A stretch of 64,000 nt of DNA from Candidatus Hydrogenedens sp. GTDB lineage: Bacteria > Hydrogenedentota > Hydrogenedentia > Hydrogenedentales > JAEUWI01. The notes below the pieces were generated by a model that was not told the origin of the DNA, did no database searches, and was given only the letters and a program-made list of their open reading frames with translations. This document shows positions 43,189-51,852 of the stretch, in pieces (position 1 is the first letter of the stretch; the number at the start of each line of letters is the position of its first letter). Position numbers and translations under genes: made by a program. Location of the stretch: NCBI GenBank assembly GCA_016125095.1, contig WGMK01000014.1, positions 186,001-250,000 of the forward strand, given 5' to 3'.

Positions 43189-43197
43189 TGGTATGCT
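43189..43197 (+). promoter_or_regulatory. candidate extended -10 promoter of the kinase gene
   Basis: TGGTATGCT forms an extended -10 element (TG-N-TATGCT) 42 nt before the kinase ATG at 43239. No -35 box is clear. Confidence 0.35.
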
Positions 43198-43238
43198 GAT
43201 TCCGGGTGGCGGAAAGCAAGCGAGGAGCCCCGGAGCAC

Positions 43239-45773
43239 ATGGCTGGAGCATTGGGCGGTAAGGAGACGGCGGCCATCCCGGACGATGAACATGAAGGGGG
43301 CGTCAACCGGCCGCGTCTGCTCTGGTTTATTTTCGGCATGTGCGCCTTGGGCCTCGCGTCCGATTTTCTCGCGCGCGCCCTGCTGGTCTCCGGGCAGATT
43401 ACCATCTTCCAGCGCGATGTGATCGGCTCGGTGCTCTACTTGGCCGTCACCATCATCACCGTCCGAGTGGCCGTCATAGCGCGCAGCCTGCATTTTGTGC
43501 GCAGGGCAGTGCTGCTTTCGATTGGCCTGGTGGTGTTGTCGCAGGTATTCAACCTTATCGAGGATATTCCAGGTCCGGACCAGCTGCTGATTCTCTCGAA
43601 GCAGATTCCGCTGCCCGTGCGGGTTGAACAATTGCTCTTTCCCATCGGCTACACGGTGTTCATCGGCAGCTGCCTGGCGGCCCTGGTCGAAGGCGAGATG
43701 GCGCGGCGCCAGCTGGTGCGTGAGCGGCAGACGCTCGCAGACAATATCGAGCGACGGCGTCAGGCCGAGGCAGAGCTGCTACACGCCAAGCAAGGTCTCG
43801 AGCAGGCCGTGCAGGAGCGCACCGCCGAACTGGAAGAGGAACTGCGCGAGCGTCAATCTGCGGAAAAGGCGCTCCGCGCAAGCGAATCCCGCCTCAAGGC
43901 GGTCTTCGAAAACTACGGCCTGGGCATCTTCACCGTGGATCGGCGCGGCCGGCTGCAGCAGTGGAACAAGCGCTGGGCCGACCTCATGGAAGTCGACGTG
44001 ACGCAGGCCCAGGACATGGATCTGCCTCCCCTCATCCATCCCGGCGATTCGAAGGCCGTCATGGCCCTGGTTGATGAAATATTCGACGGGACGAAAGAGA
44101 GCATTGAAGTCGCCATGCGCGTTCAGCGCCGCAACGGCAGCACGCTCTGGTCGCGCCTAACCGCCTCGGTGATGGAATACCGCGCAGGCAGGCCCTGGGT
44201 CATGCTCGGCGTCATGGCCGATATCACCGACGTGCACGAAGCGCAGGTCCGCCGCACGGAAAGCGCGCGCCTCCTCGAGGCGGTCATCTCTTCGGCACCC
44301 ATGGTTATCTGGTCTATCGACAAGGAAGGGCAGTTCACCCTGAGCGAAGGCAGCGGGCTCGCCTCCATCGGGCTCAAGTCCGGCGAAGTCGTGGGAAAAT
44401 CCATCTGGCAGTTGTATGCAGACAGTCCGGAGATCCTCCGTCAGGCGCGCGAGGCGCTCGCCGGCCGCGGTACGACTCAGCTGAGTTCCACCGGCGGCTT
44501 GATGTTCCGCAGCACCTACTCTCCGCTACGCGGCGTCGATGGCGACATCTCCGGCGCCATCGGCGTTGCCATCGACGTGACCAAGGAGACGCAGTTGGAG
44601 TCGCAGATGCGCCGCAAGCAGAAGATGGAGGCCATCGGCACGCTGGCCAGCGGCATCGCGCACGACTTCAACAACATCCTCTACGCGATATCGGGATTCA
44701 ATACCCTGCTCAAGCGCCGGAATTCCGGCGACCCCGACGCGCTGGATTATCTCGGCGAAATCGAAAATGCCGTAAACCGTGCCGCCAATCTCGTCGAGCG
44801 CATTCTCGCTTTCAGCGCCCGCCGCGAACGCCCCTTCGAGGCGGTCGATTTTGGCGCCGAAGTGCAGAACGTCGCGCGGCTGCTGCGCGGCAGTATCCTG
44901 CCGAACATAGAATTGCGCGTCGACGTGGCACCGGATCTGCCCCCCGTAATGGGCGACCCCAGCCAGATCGAGCAGATGCTGCTGAACCTCGCCACCAATG
45001 CGCAGCACGCCATGGCCGAGCAGGGCGGCGTGTTGAGCGTCTCCCTCGACATCGCCGCGATTGAGCCCGGGGGGCCGCACTCCGACCGGCTGCTCCCGGG
45101 CGACTACCTCCGTTGCGTCGTGAGCGATACCGGCGTCGGCATTTCCCGCGATCAGCTCGAGCAGATCTTCGAGCCCTTTTTCACCACGAAGCCCGTGGGG
45201 CAGGGCACCGGGCTGGGCATGGCCATCGTCGATAACGTGGTGCGCACGCACGGCGGCATCGTCGCGGTCGACAGCGCAGAGGGGCTAGGCACGACCTTTA
45301 CCATTTACCTGCCAGCCATTGACCCCGCGGCGCCGATGCCTGGCGAATTCGCCCATCCGGTTCCCCGGCTTGAGGATATTCCGCCGCAGCATGTGCTGTT
45401 TGTCGACGACGAGAGCGCCGTGTGCATGTTCGCGGAGCTGCTTTTCGAGGGAACCCCGCACCGGGTGACCACCTGCCGCAACGGCGAGGATGCCCTTGCG
45501 GCCTTCGAGGCCGACCCCGACGATTTCGACGTCGTACTGGTGGATCAATACATGCCGGGGCTGAGCGGAACCGCACTGTGCAGACTGCTCCATGCCATCC
45601 GGCCCGGCCTGCCCGTGGTCGTCTGTTCCGGTCTCGACAGCGTCAGCGACCGCGAGGAGGCCGCCTCGGCCGGGGCCGTCGATTTCTTGAAGAAGCCGAT
45701 CAGCATCGATAAATTAACCAGTGTGATGAGCATGTATGCATTCGGCGACGCCGCAGGGGGCAACCGATCATGA
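43239..45773 (+). CDS. hybrid sensor histidine kinase with two PAS domains and receiver
   Basis: This 844-aa membrane sensor has about four N-terminal helices (28-150), a coiled coil (about 150-215) and two PAS domains (about 216-335 and 345-455). The HisKA domain has phospho-acceptor H475 in ASGIAHDFNN. The ATPase domain (NLATNAQHAM, DTGVGIS, FTTKPVGQGTGLGMA) and a C-terminal receiver (VLFVDDES, LVDQYMPG, KKP) follow. It autophosphorylates and passes phosphate to its own receiver, then probably to the separate receiver encoded next. The ATG at 43239 has GAGGAG upstream; a GTG at 43206 is possible. The signal sensed is unknown. Confidence 0.92.
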   Translation: MAGALGGKETAAIPDDEHEGGVNRPRLLWFIFGMCALGLASDFLARALLVSGQITIFQRDVIGSVLYLAVTIITVRVAVIARSLHFVRRAVLLSIGLVVLSQVFNLIEDIPGPDQLLILSKQIPLPVRVEQLLFPIGYTVFIGSCLAALVEGEMARRQLVRERQTLADNIERRRQAEAELLHAKQGLEQAVQERTAELEEELRERQSAEKALRASESRLKAVFENYGLGIFTVDRRGRLQQWNKRWADLMEVDVTQAQDMDLPPLIHPGDSKAVMALVDEIFDGTKESIEVAMRVQRRNGSTLWSRLTASVMEYRAGRPWVMLGVMADITDVHEAQVRRTESARLLEAVISSAPMVIWSIDKEGQFTLSEGSGLASIGLKSGEVVGKSIWQLYADSPEILRQAREALAGRGTTQLSSTGGLMFRSTYSPLRGVDGDISGAIGVAIDVTKETQLESQMRRKQKMEAIGTLASGIAHDFNNILYAISGFNTLLKRRNSGDPDALDYLGEIENAVNRAANLVERILAFSARRERPFEAVDFGAEVQNVARLLRGSILPNIELRVDVAPDLPPVMGDPSQIEQMLLNLATNAQHAMAEQGGVLSVSLDIAAIEPGGPHSDRLLPGDYLRCVVSDTGVGISRDQLEQIFEPFFTTKPVGQGTGLGMAIVDNVVRTHGGIVAVDSAEGLGTTFTIYLPAIDPAAPMPGEFAHPVPRLEDIPPQHVLFVDDESAVCMFAELLFEGTPHRVTTCRNGEDALAAFEADPDDFDVVLVDQYMPGLSGTALCRLLHAIRPGLPVVVCSGLDSVSDREEAASAGAVDFLKKPISIDKLTSVMSMYAFGDAAGGNRS

Positions 45774-46168
45774 CAACGGTACTGATTGTGGACGACGATC
45801 CGCTCGTGCGGAAGATGCTCCGGCTTACCCTGTCCCAGGCGGGTTTCGCGGTGCGCACGGCGGAGAATGGCAAGGTCGCTTCGCAGCTGCTTGAGGAATC
45901 CGTCTCCGATGTCGTCGTCATGGACATCGTCATGCCCGAGAAAGAGGGGCTGGAGACGACGGTGGAAATCCGCGAGCGCTGGCCGCGCATCAAGGTCATC
46001 GCCATTTCGGGCGGCGCGCGGCTGGGCCCCACCGGACAGGTCCGGCTTGAGGCCAGCCAGAACCTGCGGCTGGCGAACCGGCTCGGGGCGCACCGTACCT
46101 TCTCGAAACCCATCGACAACGACGAGTTGATTCAGGCGATTCGCGAACTCGCCAGCGAAAATCTCTAG
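45770..46168 (+). CDS. single-domain response regulator
   Basis: This 132-aa protein is a stand-alone receiver domain. It has the acidic pocket (IVDDDP), the phospho-acceptor Asp in VVVMDIVMPEKEG, the Ser in IAISGG and the Lys in FSKPID. No output domain is attached, so it probably works by binding a partner, like CheY or Spo0F. Its ATG overlaps the kinase stop (ATGA), a strong sign of translational coupling and of a phosphorelay with that kinase. Its 3' end overlaps the convergent phosphatase gene by 4 nt. Confidence 0.92.
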   Translation: MTTVLIVDDDPLVRKMLRLTLSQAGFAVRTAENGKVASQLLEESVSDVVVMDIVMPEKEGLETTVEIRERWPRIKVIAISGGARLGPTGQVRLEASQNLRLANRLGAHRTFSKPIDNDELIQAIRELASENL

Positions 46169-47154
46169 TCAGCGCGTCGGGGGAGCTGCAGATCGGCGAT
46201 AACCGGCAAATGGTCTGAGCCCGTCCGGCCGCCCCGATGCAGTCCCAGCATGTTGATGTCGTTCGATACGAGCACATGGTCGATTGGCAACAGCACGGGG
46301 TGCAGCGCACTTACGGGCCATGTAGGCATGGGGCCGCGTCCCAGCCGCGTATTCACCAGGCCCGAACGCTCGATGAGATCGCTGAAATAGGGGGACCAGG
46401 GCGTCATATTCAAATCGCCCACGAGCGCGAAAGGCGTTTGCGCATCACGTGCGATCTGCGCCGCTTCCGCCAGTTGCCGATTGCGCCCCGCCGCCATGTG
46501 CTTGAACATCGGCGGAATCGTGTGCAGGTCGAGCAGCCGCAAGGGACCGCGCGGCGTCTCCACGGTAGCAAGAATGGCCGGTACCGTCACGCCGCCGAGT
46601 TCCTTAAACGCGACATCGTGCAGCGGCCAGCGGCTCGCCAGCGCGATCCCGAAGTTATCCTCGCGGGCCTCCATGCGCTGATAGGGATAGGTCTCGCGCA
46701 GTCCCTCCAGCACCGCCTTCCAACCCGCGCCCACCTCCTGCACGCACAAGATATCCGGCTGGTGCCGTTCTACCTCTTCGCGGAATGCCTCGTAGTCCTG
46801 GTTGATGGTCAGCACGTTGGCCAGCATCACGCGAACGCGGTCGGTATCGGCATGAGCCGCCCCGCTCCAGGGTACGTACGGGGCGATCTGCCAGCCGTGA
46901 AAGGCCGCGAACATCAGCGCCAGCACCACCCCGCGCCGGGATCGCGTCAGGCTCAGTAGCGCCAGCGCAAACAACGCCAGCCCGAAATACACCAGCTGAA
47001 AGTTGGGCGCGAGCTCGAAATACCAGCGGTAGCGCGCGCCGAGCGAAAAGAGCGCAACGATGGTGAGGAATACGAGCACCAGATAGCCCGTCTCCCGCAT
47101 GAAACGGGAAAGTGGGGGCTCCCGCCGATTGCCCTCGTGCGTCGTCTCGGCCAT
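46165..47154 (-). CDS. membrane-anchored endonuclease/exonuclease/phosphatase family protein
   Basis: This 329-aa protein has three N-terminal membrane helices (about 20-105), then an EEP domain. The metal-binding and catalytic motifs are complete: ANVLTINQ, LCVQEVG, DLHTIPP, GDLNMTPWS, PIDHVLVS and GSDHLPVIADL. The layout resembles YafD-like proteins. It may cleave phosphodiesters in nucleic acids or lipids at the membrane. The ATG at 47154 starts the membrane region; the much longer upstream open frame is antisense to hslV and was rejected. Confidence 0.87.
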   Translation of the reverse strand: MAETTHEGNRREPPLSRFMRETGYLVLVFLTIVALFSLGARYRWYFELAPNFQLVYFGLALFALALLSLTRSRRGVVLALMFAAFHGWQIAPYVPWSGAAHADTDRVRVMLANVLTINQDYEAFREEVERHQPDILCVQEVGAGWKAVLEGLRETYPYQRMEAREDNFGIALASRWPLHDVAFKELGGVTVPAILATVETPRGPLRLLDLHTIPPMFKHMAAGRNRQLAEAAQIARDAQTPFALVGDLNMTPWSPYFSDLIERSGLVNTRLGRGPMPTWPVSALHPVLLPIDHVLVSNDINMLGLHRGGRTGSDHLPVIADLQLPRRAD

Positions 47155-47224
47155 GAAATACTGCCCTGAGCCAGAAGAGAAGCCTGCATGATAGGGGATA
47201 GTCGTTGCCCTCGACAACCGCCCG

Positions 47225-47254
47225 TGGACGACCGGCGGCACCGGCGCGTATACT
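47225..47254 (+). promoter_or_regulatory. candidate hslV promoter
   Basis: TGGACG (47225-47230) and TATACT (47249-47254) are 18 bp apart, 27 nt before the hslV ATG. No known heat-shock operator was recognised. Confidence 0.5.
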
Positions 47255-47280
47255 GGATGCCGGGTTATCCGGAGTACACC

Positions 47281-47844
47281 ATGATTACAGCAGATACATC
47301 CCCCCGCCGGGGCGTCGAGTTCCATGGCACCACCGTGATCGCCGTCCGGAAGAACGGCCGCGTCGCGATAGGCGCCGACGGACAGGTGACGCTGGGCGAC
47401 ACGATGATGAAGGGCAATGCCGTGAAGGTGCGGCGGCTCGCGGGCGGCAAGGTGCTGGCGGGTTTCGCGGGCGCCGTGGCCGATGCCTTCACGCTTTTCG
47501 AGCGCTTCGAGGCGAAGCTGAACGAGTACAACCACAGCCTCCAGCGCGCGGCCGTGGAGCTCACCAAGGACTGGCGCACCGACAAATACCTGCGCCAGCT
47601 GAACGCGCTGCTCGCCGTGTGCGACGCGGAGCATAGCCTGCTCATTTCCGGCAACGGCGAGATTATCGAACCCGAGGACGGCATCCTGGCCATCGGCTCG
47701 GGCGGTGCCTATGCCCTGGCCGCAGCGCGCGCGTTGTCCGCCCACACCGACCACGACGCCGAGCACATCGTCCGGGAGTCCCTCGATATCGCCGCGGGCA
47801 TCTGCATCTACACCAACCACAATATCACCGTGGAGACCCTGTAG
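47281..47844 (+). CDS. hslV: ATP-dependent protease proteolytic subunit HslV
   Basis: This 187-aa protein is the N-terminal-nucleophile peptidase of the HslUV (ClpQY) proteasome-like complex. A short propeptide (1-16, ending FHG) precedes the catalytic Thr17 of [23 protein letters not shown]. The [28 protein letters not shown] and [16 protein letters not shown] segments are typical. It should form a dodecamer capped by the ATPase HslU. No hslU gene lies beside it or elsewhere in the window, although the two are usually adjacent. A CCGGAG site precedes the ATG. Confidence 0.96.
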   Translation: MITADTSPRRGVEFHGTTVIAVRKNGRVAIGADGQVTLGDTMMKGNAVKVRRLAGGKVLAGFAGAVADAFTLFERFEAKLNEYNHSLQRAAVELTKDWRTDKYLRQLNALLAVCDAEHSLLISGNGEIIEPEDGILAIGSGGAYALAAARALSAHTDHDAEHIVRESLDIAAGICIYTNHNITVETL

Positions 47845-47847
47845 CCC

Positions 47848-48924
47848 GTGCGGGGCCTGCTCGCCATAGGCGCGGCAGCGCTCGTGTGCGTCGCGGGCGC
47901 GGCGCAGGGGCCGGCTGCGGCCATCGATACCGCCCTCCGCCTGCTCAACGATTTCGAAAGCACGGCGACCTACCACCACGTGCGGCTGAACGGTATCGAC
48001 GCGGCACGGCGCATCGCGGCGGAACGGCTGCTGGCACATGCCCGAGAAGTGCTCGACAGCGGCGACGAGGCCCAGGCGCTATGCCTGTTCGGCCACGCCA
48101 CTGAGTTTCCCACGCACATCTGGTATTCGGACTTTATGGACCACGAGCAGTTCGGTTGGGTGCTGCGCGGGCGCGAGGCCGCCGAGGCCGCGTTAGGCCA
48201 TCCGCTGCCCGAAGACCTCCCGGTCCCGCCTGCTGCGCCCCGGCCGCCAGAAGCGCGCGCCCCGTCGATTCCCGCCATCGAGAGCGAGCCCTGGGCGCTC
48301 GGGCTGCACCGCAACCGCATCGACCTCGCGAATTTCCCTGATCGCCCGGCGCAGATCGAGGTCGCGCTCAACGGCGAGCCCGCAGGCCGGGGCCGCCTGA
48401 CACCGCCCGACAAATTTGTCTACGCGCGGCCCGGCGTGGGGGAGTACGCCATCACCGTGACCACGCCGGAGCGCACCCGCACCTACCGCTATCCTGCGCT
48501 CAGCATCGAGGTGACCGGGGGCGAGCTGCTGGTGAATGGCTTGCCCTTCGAGATTCAGGCCGCCGCCTGGGATTCCGGCGATGTATCGGCCTTGCGCGCC
48601 GCGGGCGTCAACGCGGTCGTGCTGGCCTGCCCAGAGCCCGAGGTCATCGAGACCGCGCAGGCCGCTGGCTTCGCCACCATCGTCCGGCCGCTGTCGCCGG
48701 GCGCCGATTGGAACGACACGCTGAACCGCATGGGCGGTTCGGTGCAGGCTGCGCAGGAATTGCTGCGGCGCAATATTGCCCGCTATGCCGCTACCGGCGC
48801 GGTATGGCTGTGGGACCTCGGGCTGGGCGGCACCGCGCAGGCCGAGGCGCTCGAACGGGCATTGGGTCCGGTAGTGGAACAGTGCGACCCGCTCGAAAGG
48901 CCGCGCTATGAGGCGATTCGATGA
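47848..48924 (+). CDS. secreted protein with glycoside hydrolase-like features, unknown function
   Basis: This 358-aa protein starts with GTG at 47848, 3 nt after the hslV stop, and has a signal peptide (cleavage near AGAAQG). A helical region (about 25-110) and Pro-rich linker precede a beta-rich part (about 150-215). Next comes LSIEVTGGELLVNGLPFEIQAAAWDSGDVSALRAAGVNAVVL, which resembles the join between the beta domain and TIM barrel of GH2/GH5-type enzymes. The putative barrel is too short to be complete, and no catalytic acid pair can be identified. It may be a degenerate or binding-only relative. It overlaps the deacetylase gene by 4 nt. Confidence 0.7.
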   Translation: MRGLLAIGAAALVCVAGAAQGPAAAIDTALRLLNDFESTATYHHVRLNGIDAARRIAAERLLAHAREVLDSGDEAQALCLFGHATEFPTHIWYSDFMDHEQFGWVLRGREAAEAALGHPLPEDLPVPPAAPRPPEARAPSIPAIESEPWALGLHRNRIDLANFPDRPAQIEVALNGEPAGRGRLTPPDKFVYARPGVGEYAITVTTPERTRTYRYPALSIEVTGGELLVNGLPFEIQAAAWDSGDVSALRAAGVNAVVLACPEPEVIETAQAAGFATIVRPLSPGADWNDTLNRMGGSVQAAQELLRRNIARYAATGAVWLWDLGLGGTAQAEALERALGPVVEQCDPLERPRYEAIR

Positions 48925-49769
48925 ACTTATCCCGACCCGAAGCCGAGTTGTATATTCCCGATGGCACGGACGAGGAAGCGGCGCTTGCCCGCACCACACA
49001 CCTCGCCATCGGCGCGCATCAGGACGACCTCGAAATCATGGCGGCGCACGGCATTCTCGCGTGCTACGAGGCGGAGGACCAATGGTTCACCGGTGTCACG
49101 GTCACGCACGGCGGGGGCACGCCGCGCTCGGGCGCCTATGCGGACTACTCCGACGAGCAGATGATCGAGGCGCGCAACGAGGAGCAGCGCGAAGCCGCGC
49201 GGCTCGGCCGCTATACCGCGCAATTCCTGCTGGCCCACCCGAGCGCCGCCGTGAAAGAGCGGAAGCATTCGCCCGCCGTCGCCGATATCGAGCAGATCCT
49301 CCGCGCCACGACGCCGCGCTTCCTCTACACGCACAACCTCGCCGACAAGCACGATACCCACATCGGCGTGGCGCTGCGGGTCATCGAGGCTGTGCGACGA
49401 CTGCCGCTGGCCGAGCGCCCCAAGTCCGTCTACGGCTGCGAAGTCTGGCGTGATCTTGATTGGCTGGTGGACGATGAGAAGTACATCTTCGATCTCTCCG
49501 AACACGAGGAACTGCAAGATGCCCTCGTGGCGGTCTTCCAATCGCAGATCGCCGGTGGCAAGCGCTACGACCTCGCGGCCATGGGCCGCCGCCGCGCGCA
49601 TGCCACCTATTCCGCGTCGCACGTGGTCGACAACGCCAGCGGCGCGAGCTTCGCCATGGACCTGACCCCGCTCGCAGAGGACGACCGCCTCGACCCGGCG
49701 GCCTACGTCTGCGGCTGTATCGACCGGCTGCGCATGGATGTGCGCGATCGCATCGAGCGATTCCGTTGA
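48921..49769 (+). CDS. PIG-L family deacetylase
   Basis: This 282-aa enzyme belongs to the PIG-L/LmbE zinc deacetylases, which remove acetyl groups from N-acetylglucosamine-type substrates. The metal motif is AHQDD (32-36), a variant of the usual AHPDD. Asn/His positions follow in TPRFLYTHNLADKHDTHIGVALR. No signal peptide is present, so it acts in the cytoplasm. The ATG overlaps the previous stop (ATGA), and truA starts at its own stop. The substrate is not known. Confidence 0.88.
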   Translation: MNLSRPEAELYIPDGTDEEAALARTTHLAIGAHQDDLEIMAAHGILACYEAEDQWFTGVTVTHGGGTPRSGAYADYSDEQMIEARNEEQREAARLGRYTAQFLLAHPSAAVKERKHSPAVADIEQILRATTPRFLYTHNLADKHDTHIGVALRVIEAVRRLPLAERPKSVYGCEVWRDLDWLVDDEKYIFDLSEHEELQDALVAVFQSQIAGGKRYDLAAMGRRRAHATYSASHVVDNASGASFAMDLTPLAEDDRLDPAAYVCGCIDRLRMDVRDRIERFR

Positions 49770-50542
49770 GCGACGACATCACCTACTGGAAGGGCACCGT
49801 CTGCTACGACGGCACCGGGTTCGCCGGGTGGCAGCGCCAAGACAACGGCGTCACCGTGCAGGGCGAAATCGAGGCGGCGCTGTCGCGTATCGCCGACCGG
49901 CCGGTGACCATCCAGGGCGCGGGCCGTACCGACGCCGGGGTGCACGCCTTCGGGCAGGCCTTCAACTTCGAATGGCAGGGTGTCCCGCCCGAACGCCTCC
50001 GCCATGCCGTGTCCAAAATGCTCGAGCCACGCATCCGCATTGTCTCGCTAGACCCCGCGGACCCGGAGTTCAACGCACGCTTCTCCGCCCGCTGGAAGCG
50101 CTACCGCTATGCGATAGACTACGCGCGCGAAGCCTGTCCCATGGCCGCTCGCTACGCTTGGCACGTGGCTTTCGATCTCGACCTCGATCTCATCGAGCGC
50201 CTGCTGCCGCAGTTCGAGGGCACGCACGACTTCGCGGGGTTCCAGAGCGCGGGTTCGCAGATGAAGACCACTGTGCGCACGGTCTACCGCTTGCGCATGC
50301 AGCGCGGCGAAGGCATCGTAACGCCCAGCGGCTACGCCAATCTCTTCAGCATCGATTTCGAGGGCGACGGGTTCCTCTACAAGATGGTCCGCAATATCAC
50401 CGGCACGCTGATCGAAATCGGTCGCGGCCGCTTCGAGCCGGGATTCATCCAGAAGGCGCTTGCCTCGGGCGGCCCCTTCGTCGGACATTGCGCGCCCGCG
50501 CAGGGGCTCGCGCTCATGGAAGTGCACTACACCGAGCGCTAA
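49766..50542 (+). CDS. truA: tRNA pseudouridine synthase A
   Basis: This 258-aa enzyme makes pseudouridine at positions 38-40 of the tRNA anticodon arm. The N-terminus GTVCYDGTGFAGWQRQ and the catalytic Asp56 in GAGRTDAGVHAFGQ are diagnostic, followed by KRYRYAID, GTHDFAGFQSAGS and FLYKMVRNITGTLIEIGRG. It starts with TTG at 49766, one base before the stop of the deacetylase gene, so it is translated by coupling. Its end overlaps the convergent glycosyltransferase gene by 4 nt. Confidence 0.96.
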   Translation: MSDDITYWKGTVCYDGTGFAGWQRQDNGVTVQGEIEAALSRIADRPVTIQGAGRTDAGVHAFGQAFNFEWQGVPPERLRHAVSKMLEPRIRIVSLDPADPEFNARFSARWKRYRYAIDYAREACPMAARYAWHVAFDLDLDLIERLLPQFEGTHDFAGFQSAGSQMKTTVRTVYRLRMQRGEGIVTPSGYANLFSIDFEGDGFLYKMVRNITGTLIEIGRGRFEPGFIQKALASGGPFVGHCAPAQGLALMEVHYTER

Positions 50543-51522
50543 TCGACGACGCGCTCCACCACGTAGATCGGCCGCCCCTTCACCTCATCGTATATCCGCG
50601 CGATGTACTCGCCCAGCAACCCGATGCCGAAGAGGTTGATGCCGCCCAGGAAGGCCGTGGCGCAAAGCTGGAGCGCCCATCCCTGTACCTGCGCGCCCGC
50701 GAAGAAATTGAGGTAGAGCGCGTAAAGCAGCACCGCTGCCGACAGCCCCAGGCTCAGCACGCCCGCGATGCGGAACACGAACAGCGGCACATACGAGAAC
50801 GAGAAGATGGCGTTCATGCCCAGCGTCCACAGGCCGCGGACGCCCACCCGGCCGCGCCGGTCCGGACGCGCCCGGCGGGGCACTGGCACCCCCGTCTGGC
50901 GGAAGCCCACCCACGCGCGCAGGCCCGGCAGGTAGCGGTTGCGTTCGCTGAACGCCAGCAGTTGCTTCACCACACGCCGGTCCATCAGCGCGAAATTGCC
51001 CGCGTCGAGCGGCGCCGCCATATTCGCCATCCAGGAAAACGAGCGGTAGAAACCCCAGAAGAGCAGCCGCAGCAGCGGGTTCTCCTTGCGCGAGGATCGC
51101 TCCGCGTAGACCACGTCGTACCCGGCTTCCCATTCGCGCAGGAAGGCCTCGAACGCGGCCGGGTCGTCCTGCAGGTCCGCGTCCATGAGGATGATCAGGT
51201 CGCCGCGCGCATGCTCGAGGCCCGCCGTCACCGCGGCGGCGTGCCCGAAATTGCGCGCCAGGTGCACCACGCGTACCTGCCCCGAACGGTCCGCGGCCCA
51301 TCGGTCGAGCTGCTCGCCCGTGCCGTCCCAGCTGCCGTCGTCCACCAGCACCAATTCCGTGCGGCAGCGTTCCGAGAAGGCATCCAGCGCTGCAAGCGTC
51401 TCCGAAACGAAGGCCTCGGCGTTGGCGTGTTCGTTGAACATCGGCGCGACCACCGACAGCAGTGCGCCGCGGTCGAGTGCGCGTGGGGCGTGCGGCTGCT
51501 GCATCAGGCTCTTGCGATGCAC
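50539..51522 (-). CDS. GT2 family glycosyltransferase (GtrB/DPM1-like) with membrane helices
   Basis: This 327-aa enzyme has a GT-A catalytic domain (about 20-230) with LSVVAPMFNEHANAEAFV, LVLVDDGSWDGTGEQL and DADLQDDP, the DXD-type metal site. Two C-terminal membrane helices follow (about 240-310). This is the layout of polyprenyl-phosphate sugar transferases such as GtrB and DPM1, which load a sugar onto a lipid carrier for use outside the membrane. The start is GTG at 51522 behind a strong AAAGGAG site; an internal ATG at 51504 lacks one. The sugar used is unknown. Confidence 0.9.
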   Translation of the reverse strand: MHRKSLMQQPHAPRALDRGALLSVVAPMFNEHANAEAFVSETLAALDAFSERCRTELVLVDDGSWDGTGEQLDRWAADRSGQVRVVHLARNFGHAAAVTAGLEHARGDLIILMDADLQDDPAAFEAFLREWEAGYDVVYAERSSRKENPLLRLLFWGFYRSFSWMANMAAPLDAGNFALMDRRVVKQLLAFSERNRYLPGLRAWVGFRQTGVPVPRRARPDRRGRVGVRGLWTLGMNAIFSFSYVPLFVFRIAGVLSLGLSAAVLLYALYLNFFAGAQVQGWALQLCATAFLGGINLFGIGLLGEYIARIYDEVKGRPIYVVERVVD

Positions 51523-51677
51523 GGGGCGCGGCTCCTTTCACAGGGTCGTAGTGTCCGCATAGCATTGCCGACCAGACCGCCGCGAGGCAAGGCGCCCGGC
51601 TTGATCCGCGGCGGGCGCTGCCCTAGCATACCCTCGTGGCTTAAACTATACCCTTGCACCTGCAGGAGATCGTATCC

Positions 51678-51830
51678 ATGTCGTACCTGGACAACCTCAT
51701 CAGCATTCTCGAAAACATCATCATCAGCATCCCCAACGACAACGCATTGGCGATCGTCTACAATCTGGTCAATATCGTATTGCAGGTATTCGCTGTGCTG
51801 CTCAGCGGCGAAACGGGCCCGCTTTTTTAG
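51678..51830 (+). CDS. small hydrophobic peptide (50 aa)
   Basis: This 50-aa open reading frame (MSYLDNLISILENIIISIPN at the start, ending LLSGETGPLF) has an AGGAG site (51664-51668) nine nt before its ATG. It fills the gap between the GT2 gene and comEC. It is rich in Ile, Leu and Val with spaced Asn, Asp and Glu, suggesting one or two amphipathic or membrane helices split by PNDN. The T-run near the end is part of the coding sequence. It could be a leader peptide, a small membrane protein or a toxin-like peptide; no family is recognised. Confidence 0.6.
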   Translation: MSYLDNLISILENIIISIPNDNALAIVYNLVNIVLQVFAVLLSGETGPLF

Positions 51831-51852
51831 GCTGACCTGACGGGAGGGCGGC

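Noticed and set aside
47155..48039. Upstream extension of the EEP phosphatase gene
   Set aside because: It lies antisense to hslV and its neighbour; the membrane helices of the phosphatase begin at ATG 47154.
49738..51840. A 700-aa plus-strand frame across truA and the GT2 gene
   Set aside because: It runs out of frame through truA and antisense to the glycosyltransferase, both of which have clear family motifs.
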